Shown in pieces: positions 16,759 to 24,840 of a stretch of DNA of 64,000 nt. This DNA is from Acidimicrobiales bacterium. Lineage in GTDB: Bacteria > Actinomycetota > Acidimicrobiia > Acidimicrobiales > JADJXE01. A program made the translations under genes and the position numbers. Below the pieces are notes generated by a model. It did no database searches. It worked only from the letters and a program-made list of their open reading frames with translations, and had not been told where the DNA came from. The first letter of the stretch is position 1, and every line of letters starts with the position of its first letter. Location of the stretch: the NCBI GenBank assembly GCA_016716005.1, contig JADJXE010000001.1, positions 1,625,001 through 1,689,000 on the forward strand. Reading direction: 5' to 3'.

Positions 16759-17277
16759 CTACCCCTGCCCGCTCCCACAGGCTTCGAAGCCCATCTCGGT
16801 CGCCATCGCCTCAACACTGGCGAAGGGATTCGACTGGTCGTCGAAGTAGCCCAAGCCCTGTTCCTCCACCACTTCCACGGCGTCGGCATGCGCCGCCACC
16901 AACGCATCCCAATCCTCTTGCAGATCGGCCGGCGGAGTCAGCGCCTCGAGGTCTGCCTGCTCGCCCCGCAGCTGAGCGAGCAGGGCGTCGTAGGTCGACT
17001 GCAACAGCGCCGGCGACGGCGCTCCGCCGCTGCTCGCCAACGGCCCGAAGATCTCCCCCATGGCGGAGCCGGACTCCACGCAGATGGCATTGACCTCATC
17101 AACGAACGCCGCCTCGGAGCCTGCCGGTGAGGTACCAGAACTGCTCGAGGCACCCGAGGTGCTCGGAGCACCCGAGGTGCTGCTTGTGGTCGAAGAGCCG
17201 TCGCCGTCGTCGCCGCAACCGGTGACGACCAGGAACGAGACAGCAAGAACAGCAAGGAGGGAACGAGTCGATCTCAT
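16759..17277 (-). CDS. secreted lipoprotein of unknown function
   Basis: 172 residues from the ATG at 17277. A signal peptide MRSTRSLLAVLAVSFLVV is followed by the lipobox TGC with Cys21 as the lipidated residue. A Ser/Thr-rich linker (about 25-55) precedes a helical domain containing FVDEVNAICVESG and WDALVAAHADAVEVVEEQG. The spacing of Cys residues (about 65 and 168) could allow a disulfide. It is anchored outside the membrane. It precedes the kinase gene on the same strand by 62 bases and might be a periplasmic partner of that sensor. Confidence 0.75.
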   Translation of the reverse strand: MRSTRSLLAVLAVSFLVVTGCGDDGDGSSTTSSTSGAPSTSGASSSSGTSPAGSEAAFVDEVNAICVESGSAMGEIFGPLASSGGAPSPALLQSTYDALLAQLRGEQADLEALTPPADLQEDWDALVAAHADAVEVVEEQGLGYFDDQSNPFASVEAMATEMGFEACGSGQG

Positions 17278-17509
17278 GACGCCGATCGTCACCCATGCCG
17301 CTTCCCGAGCGGAAGGGACCGGGTTCCCGCCAGACCCGGGAGATCTGCGCTCGGTCCACGCGATCGGCCACACGGTTCCTGCCCTGGAACTTCGACCCCT
17401 CGACGATCCGATCCCGCGGCGCGTCGACTCATCAGCGGGAGATCGAGTGTTCTACCGATTGTTCCTCCGAGGTCCCGACCACCGGGATCGCGCCTGAAGG
17501 AGGCACACC
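17278..17509. other. intergenic stretch before integrase fragment
   Basis: About 230 bases between the lipoprotein start (minus) and the integrase N-terminus (plus). GAAGGAGGCACACC lies directly before the ATG of the integrase fragment and is a strong ribosome binding site. Nothing else recognisable. Confidence 0.5.
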
Positions 17510-17692
17510 ATGAAGGGATACGTCGCACAACGCCGAGGCCGGTTCTACGCGGTCATCTACGAGGGACGCGACCCGGTGACCGGCAAGGAGGTTCGCCGGT
17601 GGCATTCGGCTGGCACCGACCGGGCCAAGGCGGAGAAGCTCGCCGCGAAGCTGGCTGCCGCCGAGAACAAGCGGGTACGGGCCGTGGTGTAG
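17510..17692 (+). pseudogene. tyrosine integrase, N-terminal fragment
   Basis: 60 residues with a strong GGAGG site. MKGYVAQRRGRFYAVIYEGR and DPVTGKEVRRWHSAGTDRAK match the arm-type DNA-binding N-terminus of actinobacterial phage and island integrases, which run to about 380-400 residues. The frame stops after residue 60 and the middle domain does not follow. The matching C-terminus appears at 19206-19702 on the same strand. I therefore read it as the front of one disrupted gene. Confidence 0.65.
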
Positions 17693-17815
17693 CCACTAAC
17701 GAGCGCGGCAGCGCAGCGTGTTCGACGATGCATCGCAACGCTGGACCGGCCGACGAAGTGATGGTCAGGTGACCTACGGGAATGCGGACAGATCGAGTGT
17801 CGCTCGTCAGCGGTC

Positions 17816-18160
17816 TCAGGGCGACAGCCCGGGCACCACGAGGAACGCCTCGTCCTCGCTGCCCGCGAAGACCTCGATGACGTCCACGCGGTCGAGGATG
17901 ACCTGCAGGACCGTCGCCGTCGAAGCGTTGCCCACGCGGAGCCACACCACCTTGGGCGGCGAGCCGAACAGGAAGGCGAGCTGACGGAAGTCCGAGTCCT
18001 TCGACACGATGACGTAGTCGTGTGCGCGGGCGAACTCCCAGATCTCCCGGTCCGTGGCGGTCTCCAGGCCCAGGCCGGTGACGTGCTCGCTTTCCGGGAA
18101 CACGTCGCGCAGGTGGCCGACCAGATGCCTTGACAGGTTCTGGTCGAACAGCAGCTTCAC
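17816..18160 (-). CDS. DUF5615 PIN-like protein, probable toxin
   Basis: 114 residues, full family length. MKLLFDQNLSRHLVGHLRDV at the start and HDYVIVSKDSDFRQLAFLFG in the middle carry the acidic residues of the PIN-like Mut7-C/DUF5615 fold. KVVWLRVGNAST follows. These proteins are nearly always encoded beside a DUF433 partner and are thought to be nuclease toxins; that activity is inferred. The ATG overlaps the DUF433 stop (ATGA). Confidence 0.8.
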   Translation of the reverse strand: MKLLFDQNLSRHLVGHLRDVFPESEHVTGLGLETATDREIWEFARAHDYVIVSKDSDFRQLAFLFGSPPKVVWLRVGNASTATVLQVILDRVDVIEVFAGSEDEAFLVVPGLSP

Positions 18161-18375
18161 GCCGTGGCGAGACGCCGCTCACGCAACGCCGCGAACTCGA
18201 GGGCGGCACGGACGTGCTCCCCGGACAACTCGGGGAAGTCCGCCACGATCTCCTCCGCCGTCATCCCCGACGCCAAGTACTCCAACACGTCGTACACCGT
18301 GATCCGCGTACCCACGAAGCACGGCTTGCCGCTGCGCACCCCCGGACGGGTCTCGATCACCGACGTCACATCCAC
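18157..18375 (-). CDS. DUF433 protein, probable antitoxin
   Basis: 72 residues with GTG at 18375; a longer open frame exists upstream but is not family-like. The family signature is clear: IETRPGVRSGKPCFVGTRI, then VYDVLEYLASGMTAEEIV and FPELSGEHVRAALEFAA. DUF433 proteins have a winged-helix-like DNA-binding fold and act as partners of DUF5615 PIN-like proteins. Coupled by a 4-base overlap to the downstream gene. Confidence 0.8.
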   Translation of the reverse strand: MDVTSVIETRPGVRSGKPCFVGTRITVYDVLEYLASGMTAEEIVADFPELSGEHVRAALEFAALRERRLATA

Positions 18376-18770
18376 CGCCCCAACCGTACCTCCACCAGGC
18401 GCGTACCGGCTCGAACGAAGCCAGCACTCCTCGTCGTCAGCAACGACGTCCATCTGGAGGCATAAGCACTGTTCTCAGCGCCACCGACAGTTCGAACGGC
18501 GCGGTCGAGCACGCATGCACCTCATCCGCGGGCGGGTCGGAAGCGGGCGTCGAGGGCGCGACGGTCGTCGTCGACGCTGTCAGCCACGGCGACGAACGAG
18601 TCGTGCGTGCGGACCCGGATGAAGCGATCCGTCTTCGACGACGGCCGGCAGCATGGAGGCTCGTCCACCGCCGAGTGCGAGGAGACGGCGCCGCCCGCGG
18701 ACCACGAACGACTCAACACACCGGCAGTCAACGCGGCATGATCGCCCCACAACCCGACTGGCCGCGAGAC
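18376..18770. other. gene-free stretch in the island
   Basis: About 395 bases upstream of the DUF433 gene. A minus-strand frame ending at 18522 contains RFIRVRTHDSFVAVADSVDD, which looks protein-like but matches no family I know and has no good start. I see no further structure until the IS end at 18771. Confidence 0.45.
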
Positions 18771-19205
18771 GGGACTGTCCGGTTGTCTGTGTAACCGGGC
18801 GTGGTGGTCATGGTCATTGGGCGGCCTGGAGGCGGTCGCCGTAGTGGATGGTCAGGGCGTTGAGGATGGGCTTCCAGCTGTTGATCCTCCCGGTCGGGTT
18901 GGACCGGCCGGGCCGTTTCTCGGTGGCCACGAGGTAGAGGACCTTCATGGCGGCTTGCTCATTGGGGAAGTGGGATCGGTGGCGGACGGCGTTGCGGAAC
19001 CGGGCGTTCAAGCTCTCGATCGCGTTCGTGGTGTACACGATGGTGCGGAGCTCGACGGGGAACTCGAGGAACGGCACGAACTCGCTCCACGCGGTGTTCC
19101 AGGTCCCGATCATGGCCGGGTAGCGGTCGCCCCAGGTGGCGGCGAACTCGTCAAAGCGGGCCCGGGCGGCTGTCTCGCTGGGCGCGGTGTAGATCTCCCG
19201 CAGCG
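18771..19205 (-). mobile_element. IS256-family element, right end with truncated transposase
   Basis: The transposase frame ends at 18814 and reads back to about 19205: REIYTAPSETAARARFDEFA, ELRTIVYTTNAIESLNARFR, and NPTGRINSWKPILNALTIHY. These are the C-terminal ~130 of about 400 residues of an IS256/Mutator transposase, including the conserved TTNAIESLN. The element's outer end is probably at 18771, where GGGACTGTCCGGTTGTCTGT resembles IS256-type terminal repeats. The 5' two thirds and the other terminal repeat are gone. It directly abuts the integrase C-terminus. Confidence 0.7.
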
Positions 19206-19702
19206 TCGGGCTCACATGGTCCGACCTCGGCGTCCCCCACTCCCGCCTGTCGGTGTCACGCACCCTGCAGAACGTCGGCGGCCGCCCCGTCGAGTTCGCA
19301 CCCAAGACGCGCACCAGCCGCCGAAGCGTCGAGATCGACCGCGCCACCCTGGACGAGCTTCGACGGTGGCGACGACAGCTCGGGCACGATGGGTTGCCGT
19401 GCGGGCCTGACGACTGGATGTTCTGCAACACCACCGGCCGGTTCCTCAACCCCGAATCGATCAGCCCACTGTTCGACCGCATCGTGCAGCGCAGCGGGCT
19501 GCCCCGGGTTCGGTTCCACGACCTGCGCCACACCCACGCGTCGCTGCTCGTCGCCGACGGCACCGCGATCGAAGTCGTGTCCGAGCGCCTCGGTCGCGCC
19601 CACCCCGCGTTCACGATGCACACCTACCAGCACCTGCTGCCGGGCATGAGCGGCGCCGCTGCGGAGCGGTTCGCCACGCTCGTCGCCACCGCCAGCCGGT
19701 AG
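19206..19702 (+). pseudogene. tyrosine integrase, C-terminal catalytic fragment
   Basis: The family match begins right at the IS junction with LTWSDLGVPHSRLSVSRTLQ and continues to the TAG at 19702. It includes the catalytic box FHDLRHTHASLL (Arg, His) and the tyrosine box PAFTMHTYQHLLPGM. The first catalytic Arg region and the N-terminus are missing. An internal GTG at 19253 could start a 149-residue piece, but it would not be an active recombinase. It points toward the tRNA-fMet gene 130 bases away. Confidence 0.75.
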
Positions 19703-19714
19703 ACGTCTACCGGC
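19695..19714. repeat. 20-bp perfect palindrome over the integrase stop
   Basis: GCCGGTAGAC is followed immediately by its reverse complement. It covers the integrase TAG codon. It may be a cruciform, part of an attachment region, or a transcription end signal; the sequence alone cannot decide. Confidence 0.6.
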
Positions 19715-19797
19715 CAGCTTGCCGCGTAACCCCAGGTCAACGACTCGCACGTCGCGGAGCCGGTAGACGCCGCCGGTGACGCGCTCCCGACAACGGC

Positions 19798-19827
19798 GAA
19801 CGCCCAGGTCATGTGACCTGGGCGTTC
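19798..19827. terminator. inverted repeat between tRNA-fMet and integrase
   Basis: GAACGCCCAGGTCA and its exact complement are separated by TG, a 14-bp stem seven bases past the tRNA 3' end. It can end transcription from either side. There is no clear T-tract, as is common in high-GC genomes. Confidence 0.6.
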
Positions 19828-19833
19828 ATCGAG

Positions 19834-19907
<74 letters not shown>

Positions 19908-19957
19908 TCGCGAGAGACGAGGGTAGCAGGGGCGGCGCGACGCTCCAACCCGGGACG

Positions 19958-20721
19958 TCAGGCCAGCGGCGCGTCGAGCCAGGAGTGGCTGGGCGTGGCC
20001 GCAGCCAGGGCCGGCGGCTCCACCATCGACGTCGGCGGCGCCACCTCGGCCGTGGCCGCTGCGGTCAGCACGAAGGCCCCGAAGCGCACCCACCAGCCCG
20101 GGAACACCGCACCCTCCTCGGCTCGCACCTCGAGGGGGCGCCACCCGCCCTCGGGCGCGGCGCCGGGCTCAGCGTCCAGCCGCACCTCCACGCTGTGCGT
20201 GCTGCGGCGCAGGCCCGTGCGCAGCACCTTGAGGGCGCTCTCCTTGGCCGACCAGATGAGGTTGGCCAGCAGGGCGCGCTCGTCGCCATCGGCCGCCCCG
20301 TCGACCACCCGCCGCTCGGCCGGCGTGAGGAAGTCGCCCACGAAGGCGCTGCTGCGCTCCTCCACCAGCTCCAGGTCGACCCCCAGGCCGACGCCCGGCG
20401 GCCCCACCAGGCAGACCGCCCACCCGGCCCGGTCGGTCATCGACAGCGAGGCGGGCGCCGGGCCATCCCCCACGAAGGGGCGGGGGCACCGTCGGGGGCC
20501 CGGCGCAGCACGATCGACGCCAGGTCGGGCCCGTCGAGGGGCAGCCCCAGCGCCCGGGCCAGCGCCTGCTTGGCCGTCCACCGGGCCAGCGTCCACTCGA
20601 GGCGGCGCTTGGCGAACCGCAGCCCCTCCTGTACGGCCAGCTCCTCGGGGGAGAGCCAGCCCGCAGGGGCCGCGGCCACCTCGTGTTCGCCGGCCGCCAG
20701 CCACGCCGGCCCGCCCGCCAC
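19958..20721 (-). CDS. 4'-phosphopantetheinyl transferase, frameshifted
   Basis: Two frames together give a complete Sfp/AcpT-type enzyme of about 254 residues, which moves the phosphopantetheine arm from CoA to carrier proteins. The front (from the GTG near 20721) has FAKRRLEWTLARWTAKQALA; the rear has LGVDLELVEERSSAFVGDFL with the metal-binding Asp/Glu and LLANLIWSAKESALKVLRTG with the W-x-x-K-E-S motif. The frame breaks at about 20470-20490 in a run of C and G bases, where one base appears to be missing. All catalytic motifs survive, so sequence error is as likely as a pseudogene. The start is uncertain. Confidence 0.8.
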
Positions 20722-20741
20722 CGCGGCGGGCTCGTCGCCGC

Positions 20742-21308
20742 TCAGGGCGTGCGGCCGAGGAAGGCGGCCAGCCGGTCGGGGGCGGGGGCGTCGGCGGCGA
20801 TGGCCACCTCGGGGCCGAAGAGGCCGGGCACGCGGGCCGACTCGTCCATCGAGGCCTGCGCTCCGGCCAGGGCCGCCTCGGCCAGCTCGGCGTCGACGGT
20901 GCGCTCCAGCAGCAGGGCGTGCGCCAGGTCCCACCCGTGGGTGACCACCTCGAGGAGCATGAACCCCAGGATCTGGGAGCCGGGCGACTCGCCCCACGGC
21001 GCCGCGAACATCCGGCCGGCCATGGCCGGGTCGGCCCAAGCCGCCCGGATGCGGGCCGCCGCCGCCCGGTACTCGTCGACGGCGCTCTCGCGGTCGAGGT
21101 CGGGATCGAGGTCGAAGCGCATCTCGCCGCCCTCGCCCAGCTCGGCGAACGACCGCAGGCCGCCCACGAAGTGGCCGAGGAGAGCCCGCACGTCGAACTC
21201 GGCGCACGGCGTCGGCCGGCCGAAGTCGCCGGGCGAGACCGCCGCGACGATGCCGTCGACATCGGCGAGGGCCCGATCCACCAACTGGTACAGCGTGGGC
21301 TCGGCCAC
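20742..21308 (-). CDS. TIGR03086-type mycothiol-dependent-like protein
   Basis: 188 residues. I choose GTG at 21308 because GAGGAGG lies five to seven bases upstream. The DinB/maleylpyruvate-isomerase-like fold shows STPCAEFDVRALLGHFVGG-type sequence (here PTPCAEFDVRALLGHFV) near residue 30, and LLEVVTHGWDLAHAL near 125, where His is a metal ligand in the superfamily. FLGRTP closes the protein, as is usual. The substrate is unknown. It is 20 bases upstream of the phosphopantetheinyl transferase gene, so the two may be cotranscribed. Confidence 0.85.
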   Translation of the reverse strand: MAEPTLYQLVDRALADVDGIVAAVSPGDFGRPTPCAEFDVRALLGHFVGGLRSFAELGEGGEMRFDLDPDLDRESAVDEYRAAAARIRAAWADPAMAGRMFAAPWGESPGSQILGFMLLEVVTHGWDLAHALLLERTVDAELAEAALAGAQASMDESARVPGLFGPEVAIAADAPAPDRLAAFLGRTP

Positions 21309-21649
21309 GGCGACCTCCTCGATCTGCGTCACCCCAGTCAACCCCATCCCGCAGCCGGGACGCACCGCGCGCCAACCACCCGACACCCGGCGCCCCGCAC
21401 CCGGCACTGGGCGCCGGGACCGGCCGGGGGCCCACCGCCGCCTCCGCCCGACACGACCACCCCGGTCTTCATCGCGCCAAACGACACCCACAAGGGCCGA
21501 GCGCGCGCCAAGAGCCGGCACCCACGTCTCGAACGCGAAGGACGACGCTCACGGGTGCCCGGCGCGATGGAGACCGGCGGACGGCCGGCGGAGACCGGCG
21601 GACGGCCGGCGCGATGGAGACCGGTGCAGGCGACGCGGGCCCGCGGGGG
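21309..21649. other. gene-free stretch with short repeats
   Basis: About 340 bases downstream of UPF0182 and upstream of the TIGR03086 gene. Bases around 21566-21625 contain imperfect direct repeats of GAGACCGGCGGACGGCCGGC, possibly slippage products. No coding frame seems real. The TIGR03086 ribosome binding site is at the right-hand side of the adjacent gene. Confidence 0.5.
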
Positions 21650-24600
21650 TCAGCGGACGGCGAGGGGGCCGGCGCGAGCCAGGGCCTGCTCGCCCCCGGT
21701 GGTCGTGGTGTCCTCGGGAGCCGTCGTCGACGTGCTCTCGTCGGGCGGGCCGATCGTGGACGTGTCGGGCGGCGTGGTCTCGCTGGTCGAGGTGTCGGGC
21801 GGCAGGGTGGTGGGCACCTCCACGCCGGCCAGGGTGGCGGCCTGCACCACCAGGGCCCGGGCCTGCTCCACCTTCGCCTGGTAGGTGGCCAGGTCGCCGG
21901 CCCGCAGGGCGGCGTCGGCTTCGGCGAAGGCGGTCGCCGCCTGCGCCAGCAGCTCGCTCACGGTGGCACCCTCGGGCGGGGGCGTGACCTCGCCGCCCGT
22001 GCCGCCACCCGTGTCCCCGGTGTCGCCACCGGCACCGGGCTCGACCGGCGTGCCGAAGATCTCCTCGAGGGTGGCGGCCAGCTGGTCGGCCGGGATGTCG
22101 ACGCTGAAGATGGCCAGCAGCGCCTCGGGCAGCGTGTCGCGCATGAACGCACGCCCCGCGTAGCTCACGATCACCTTCTTGAGCTCGGGCACGGCGGTGG
22201 CCCCGGAGGCCTGCACGTACAGGGGCCGGACGTAGATCAGCGAGTCCTCCACCGGGATCAGGAGCAGGTTGCCCTGCAGCACCGTGGAGCCCCGCTGGTC
22301 GAGCAGCGTGATCTCGCGGGAGATCTCCTCCTGGGAGTTGATGGTGGCGTCGACGATCGCGGGCCCGTCGGGTAGCCGGTTGCGGGGCATCACGTACGAC
22401 TGGAGCTTCCCGTAGTTCTCCGGGTCGCTCCGCGCCACCATGAACGCCACGAGCTCCTTGCGGCTGTCGTTCTCGGAGAACGGCACGAAGGGCCGCAGCA
22501 GCACGAACTCCTGGCCCTCGGAGTCGGGCAGCTGCATGAGCAGGTAGTACGGGTCGATGCGGCGCTCGCGGGCCGGTCCCAGCTCGCCCTGGGCGTTGGT
22601 CGTCGCCGTCTCCTGGGTGGGCGCCCCCACGATCGTGCCCGGGCTCTGGGCCACGCTCCACGAGTCGGTCTGCGCGTAGAACTCGGCTGCGTCCTCGAGG
22701 TGGTAGCGCCCCCACATGGTGGTCTGGGTGCGGAACAGGTCCTCGGGGAAGCGCAGGTGGTCCTCGAGGCCCTCGGGGAGCTCGTCACGGCTCTTGAACA
22801 GCTCGGGGAACGCCTGCCGGTACGCCTCGGCGATGGGGTCCTGCTCGTCGAAGATGTAGAAGGTGACCGTGCCGTCGTAGGCGTCGACCACCGCCTTCAC
22901 CGAGTTGCGCACGTAGTTGAAGCGGGTGTCGAGGCCGCTCCCCGGCGGCAGCTGACCGGTCACGGCCCGCTGGGCGTAGGGATACTGGTCGGTGACGGTG
23001 TAGGCGTCGAGCACCCACACCAGCTCGCCGTCGAGCACGACCGGGTAGGGGTCGGCGTCGTAGCGCAGGAACGGCGCCACCGTCTGCACCCGCTCCCTCA
23101 CGTCACGGATGAACAGGATGCGCGAGTCGCCGGTGATGAAGTCGGAGATCAGCGGGTTGATGTCGCCGAAGCGGAGGGCGAAGGCGGCCCGGCGGAAGAA
23201 CGACCCGATGCCCACGCCGCCCTCGCCGGAGTAGCGGGTCACCTCGGTGGTGCCGTCGGCGCGGACGTAGTTCACCTCGTCGCGGTTGGTGTCGACGATG
23301 GCGTAGCTGCCCAGGTTCTCGCCGAAGTAGATCTCGGGCCGGGTGAGCTGGGGCAGGCCGACGGGCGGCAGGTCGCGGATGTTGAAGTCGGGCCGACCCG
23401 ACGCCGACACCCTGTTCGACGGGGCCATGGCCACCGCGTAGCCGTGGGTGTAGGCGAGGTGGCGGCCCTCCCACGACTGCTGGGGCACCTCGGCGGTGTC
23501 GAGCTCGCGGGCCGACAGCAGCACCTGGGTGGTCTCGTCGCTGAGCTGGTAGCGGTCGACGTCGAGGTCGTTGAACCGGTAGAAGGCGCGGATCCCCTGG
23601 AGGCGCTGGAAGGTGGGCTCCACGATGGCCGGGTCGAGCAGGCGGACGTTGCGGAGCGTCTGGGCGTTGTCCCGCAGGTCCTGGACCGTGAGGTCGTCCT
23701 GGTAAGCGAAGTCGTCGACCTCGACCTCGTCGAGGTTCAGCGCCGCCCGGGTGGCCTCGATGTTGCGGGCGATGTACGGCTTCTCCTTCGTGGACTCGTC
23801 GGGCTCCACCTGGAAGCGCTGGATGAACGCCGGGTAGATCGCGCCGGCCACCACCGCCACGAACGCCCACAGGCCCACCGCGATCACCGGCAGCACCCAG
23901 CCCCGGCGGCGGATGTTGACCAGCAGCAGGACGAAGGCGAACAGCGAGATGAGGATGAGCAGGTTGATGGCCGGGAGCTGCGCCTTCACGTCGGTGTAGG
24001 TGGCGCCGTCGACCGTGCCACGCGTGGAGTACGTGAGCTTGTACCGGTCGAGCCAGTAGCCGGCGGCGCGGAGCAGGGCCAGCACGCCCAGCAGCACCGA
24101 CAGGTGGGCCTTCACCTGCGGGGTCACGCGCTCGATCGGGGTCTGGAACCGGATGCCGCCGTTGAGGTAGTGGGCCACCGCGGTGACGATGATGATGATG
24201 ACGAACGCCGCGAACAGCCAGCTCACCACGAACGACAGGAACGGCAGGCGGAACACGTAGAAGCCGACGTCGGTGTTGAACAGCGGGTCCTTCACCCCGA
24301 AGCTCTGGTAGTTCGTGAACAGGATCCAGTCGTTCCACTGGCCCGACACGCCCAGCCCGGCGATCAGGGCGAACACCAGCGCCACCGCCGCCCGCACCGC
24401 TCCCGTGCGCCGGCCGACCAGCTCCCGGTAGCGCTCGACGAAGTCCTCCTCCGGGCCCGGGGGGCGGAACTTCGGGGCGATCCTGTCGGCGATGAGCAGG
24501 TTCACCCAGAGCAGCACGAAGAACAGCCCGGTGAAGATCACGGTCAGGGCGATCTTGGCGCCCAGCACCCCGCCCCACACGCCCGCGAACCCGAGGGAGT

Positions 24601-24739
24601 CGAACCACAGGTAGTCGGTGTAGAAGCCGGCCAGCCCGCGGAGCGACGTGACCAGGACGAACAGGGCCACGGCGAGCACGATGAGCAGCACCCGGCCCCG
24701 GGAGAGCCCGCTGCGACGCCGCGGTGCGCGACCCGGCAT
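21650..24739 (-). CDS. UPF0182 family large membrane protein
   Basis: About 1029 residues with ATG at 24739, chosen because GGAG lies ten bases upstream; in-frame ATGs at 24757 and 24766 are possible. Seven or so helices fill residues 15-320 (LLIVLAVALFVLVTSLRGLA; FYTDYLWFDSLGF; GVWGGVLGAKIALTV). A large extracellular part follows with YIARNIEATRAALNLDEVE, LAYTHGYAVAMAPSN and QLPDSEGQEFVLLRPFVPFS, all typical of UPF0182. The last ~120 residues are a Gly/Thr/Pro-rich tail with a helical insert. The family is conserved in actinobacteria and of unknown function. Confidence 0.9.
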   Translation of the reverse strand: MPGRAPRRRSGLSRGRVLLIVLAVALFVLVTSLRGLAGFYTDYLWFDSLGFAGVWGGVLGAKIALTVIFTGLFFVLLWVNLLIADRIAPKFRPPGPEEDFVERYRELVGRRTGAVRAAVALVFALIAGLGVSGQWNDWILFTNYQSFGVKDPLFNTDVGFYVFRLPFLSFVVSWLFAAFVIIIIVTAVAHYLNGGIRFQTPIERVTPQVKAHLSVLLGVLALLRAAGYWLDRYKLTYSTRGTVDGATYTDVKAQLPAINLLILISLFAFVLLLVNIRRRGWVLPVIAVGLWAFVAVVAGAIYPAFIQRFQVEPDESTKEKPYIARNIEATRAALNLDEVEVDDFAYQDDLTVQDLRDNAQTLRNVRLLDPAIVEPTFQRLQGIRAFYRFNDLDVDRYQLSDETTQVLLSARELDTAEVPQQSWEGRHLAYTHGYAVAMAPSNRVSASGRPDFNIRDLPPVGLPQLTRPEIYFGENLGSYAIVDTNRDEVNYVRADGTTEVTRYSGEGGVGIGSFFRRAAFALRFGDINPLISDFITGDSRILFIRDVRERVQTVAPFLRYDADPYPVVLDGELVWVLDAYTVTDQYPYAQRAVTGQLPPGSGLDTRFNYVRNSVKAVVDAYDGTVTFYIFDEQDPIAEAYRQAFPELFKSRDELPEGLEDHLRFPEDLFRTQTTMWGRYHLEDAAEFYAQTDSWSVAQSPGTIVGAPTQETATTNAQGELGPARERRIDPYYLLMQLPDSEGQEFVLLRPFVPFSENDSRKELVAFMVARSDPENYGKLQSYVMPRNRLPDGPAIVDATINSQEEISREITLLDQRGSTVLQGNLLLIPVEDSLIYVRPLYVQASGATAVPELKKVIVSYAGRAFMRDTLPEALLAIFSVDIPADQLAATLEEIFGTPVEPGAGGDTGDTGGGTGGEVTPPPEGATVSELLAQAATAFAEADAALRAGDLATYQAKVEQARALVVQAATLAGVEVPTTLPPDTSTSETTPPDTSTIGPPDESTSTTAPEDTTTTGGEQALARAGPLAVR

Positions 24740-24840
24740 GTCGGTAGGGCTCCGCATGGGCCGCACACTACCGACGATCGGCCGCCAGGAGGCATCGGAG
24801 GCGGGGGCGGTGGCCCCACCTCGGAGGAGGCGGGGGCGGC

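Noticed and set aside
17816..18375. An anti-phage defence system
   Set aside because: Only a two-gene PIN-like/DUF433 pair with no restriction, helicase or cyclic nucleotide effector genes around it.
18522..18752. Small minus-strand gene in the island gap
   Set aside because: Part of it looks protein-like, but there is no start, no ribosome binding site and no family match.
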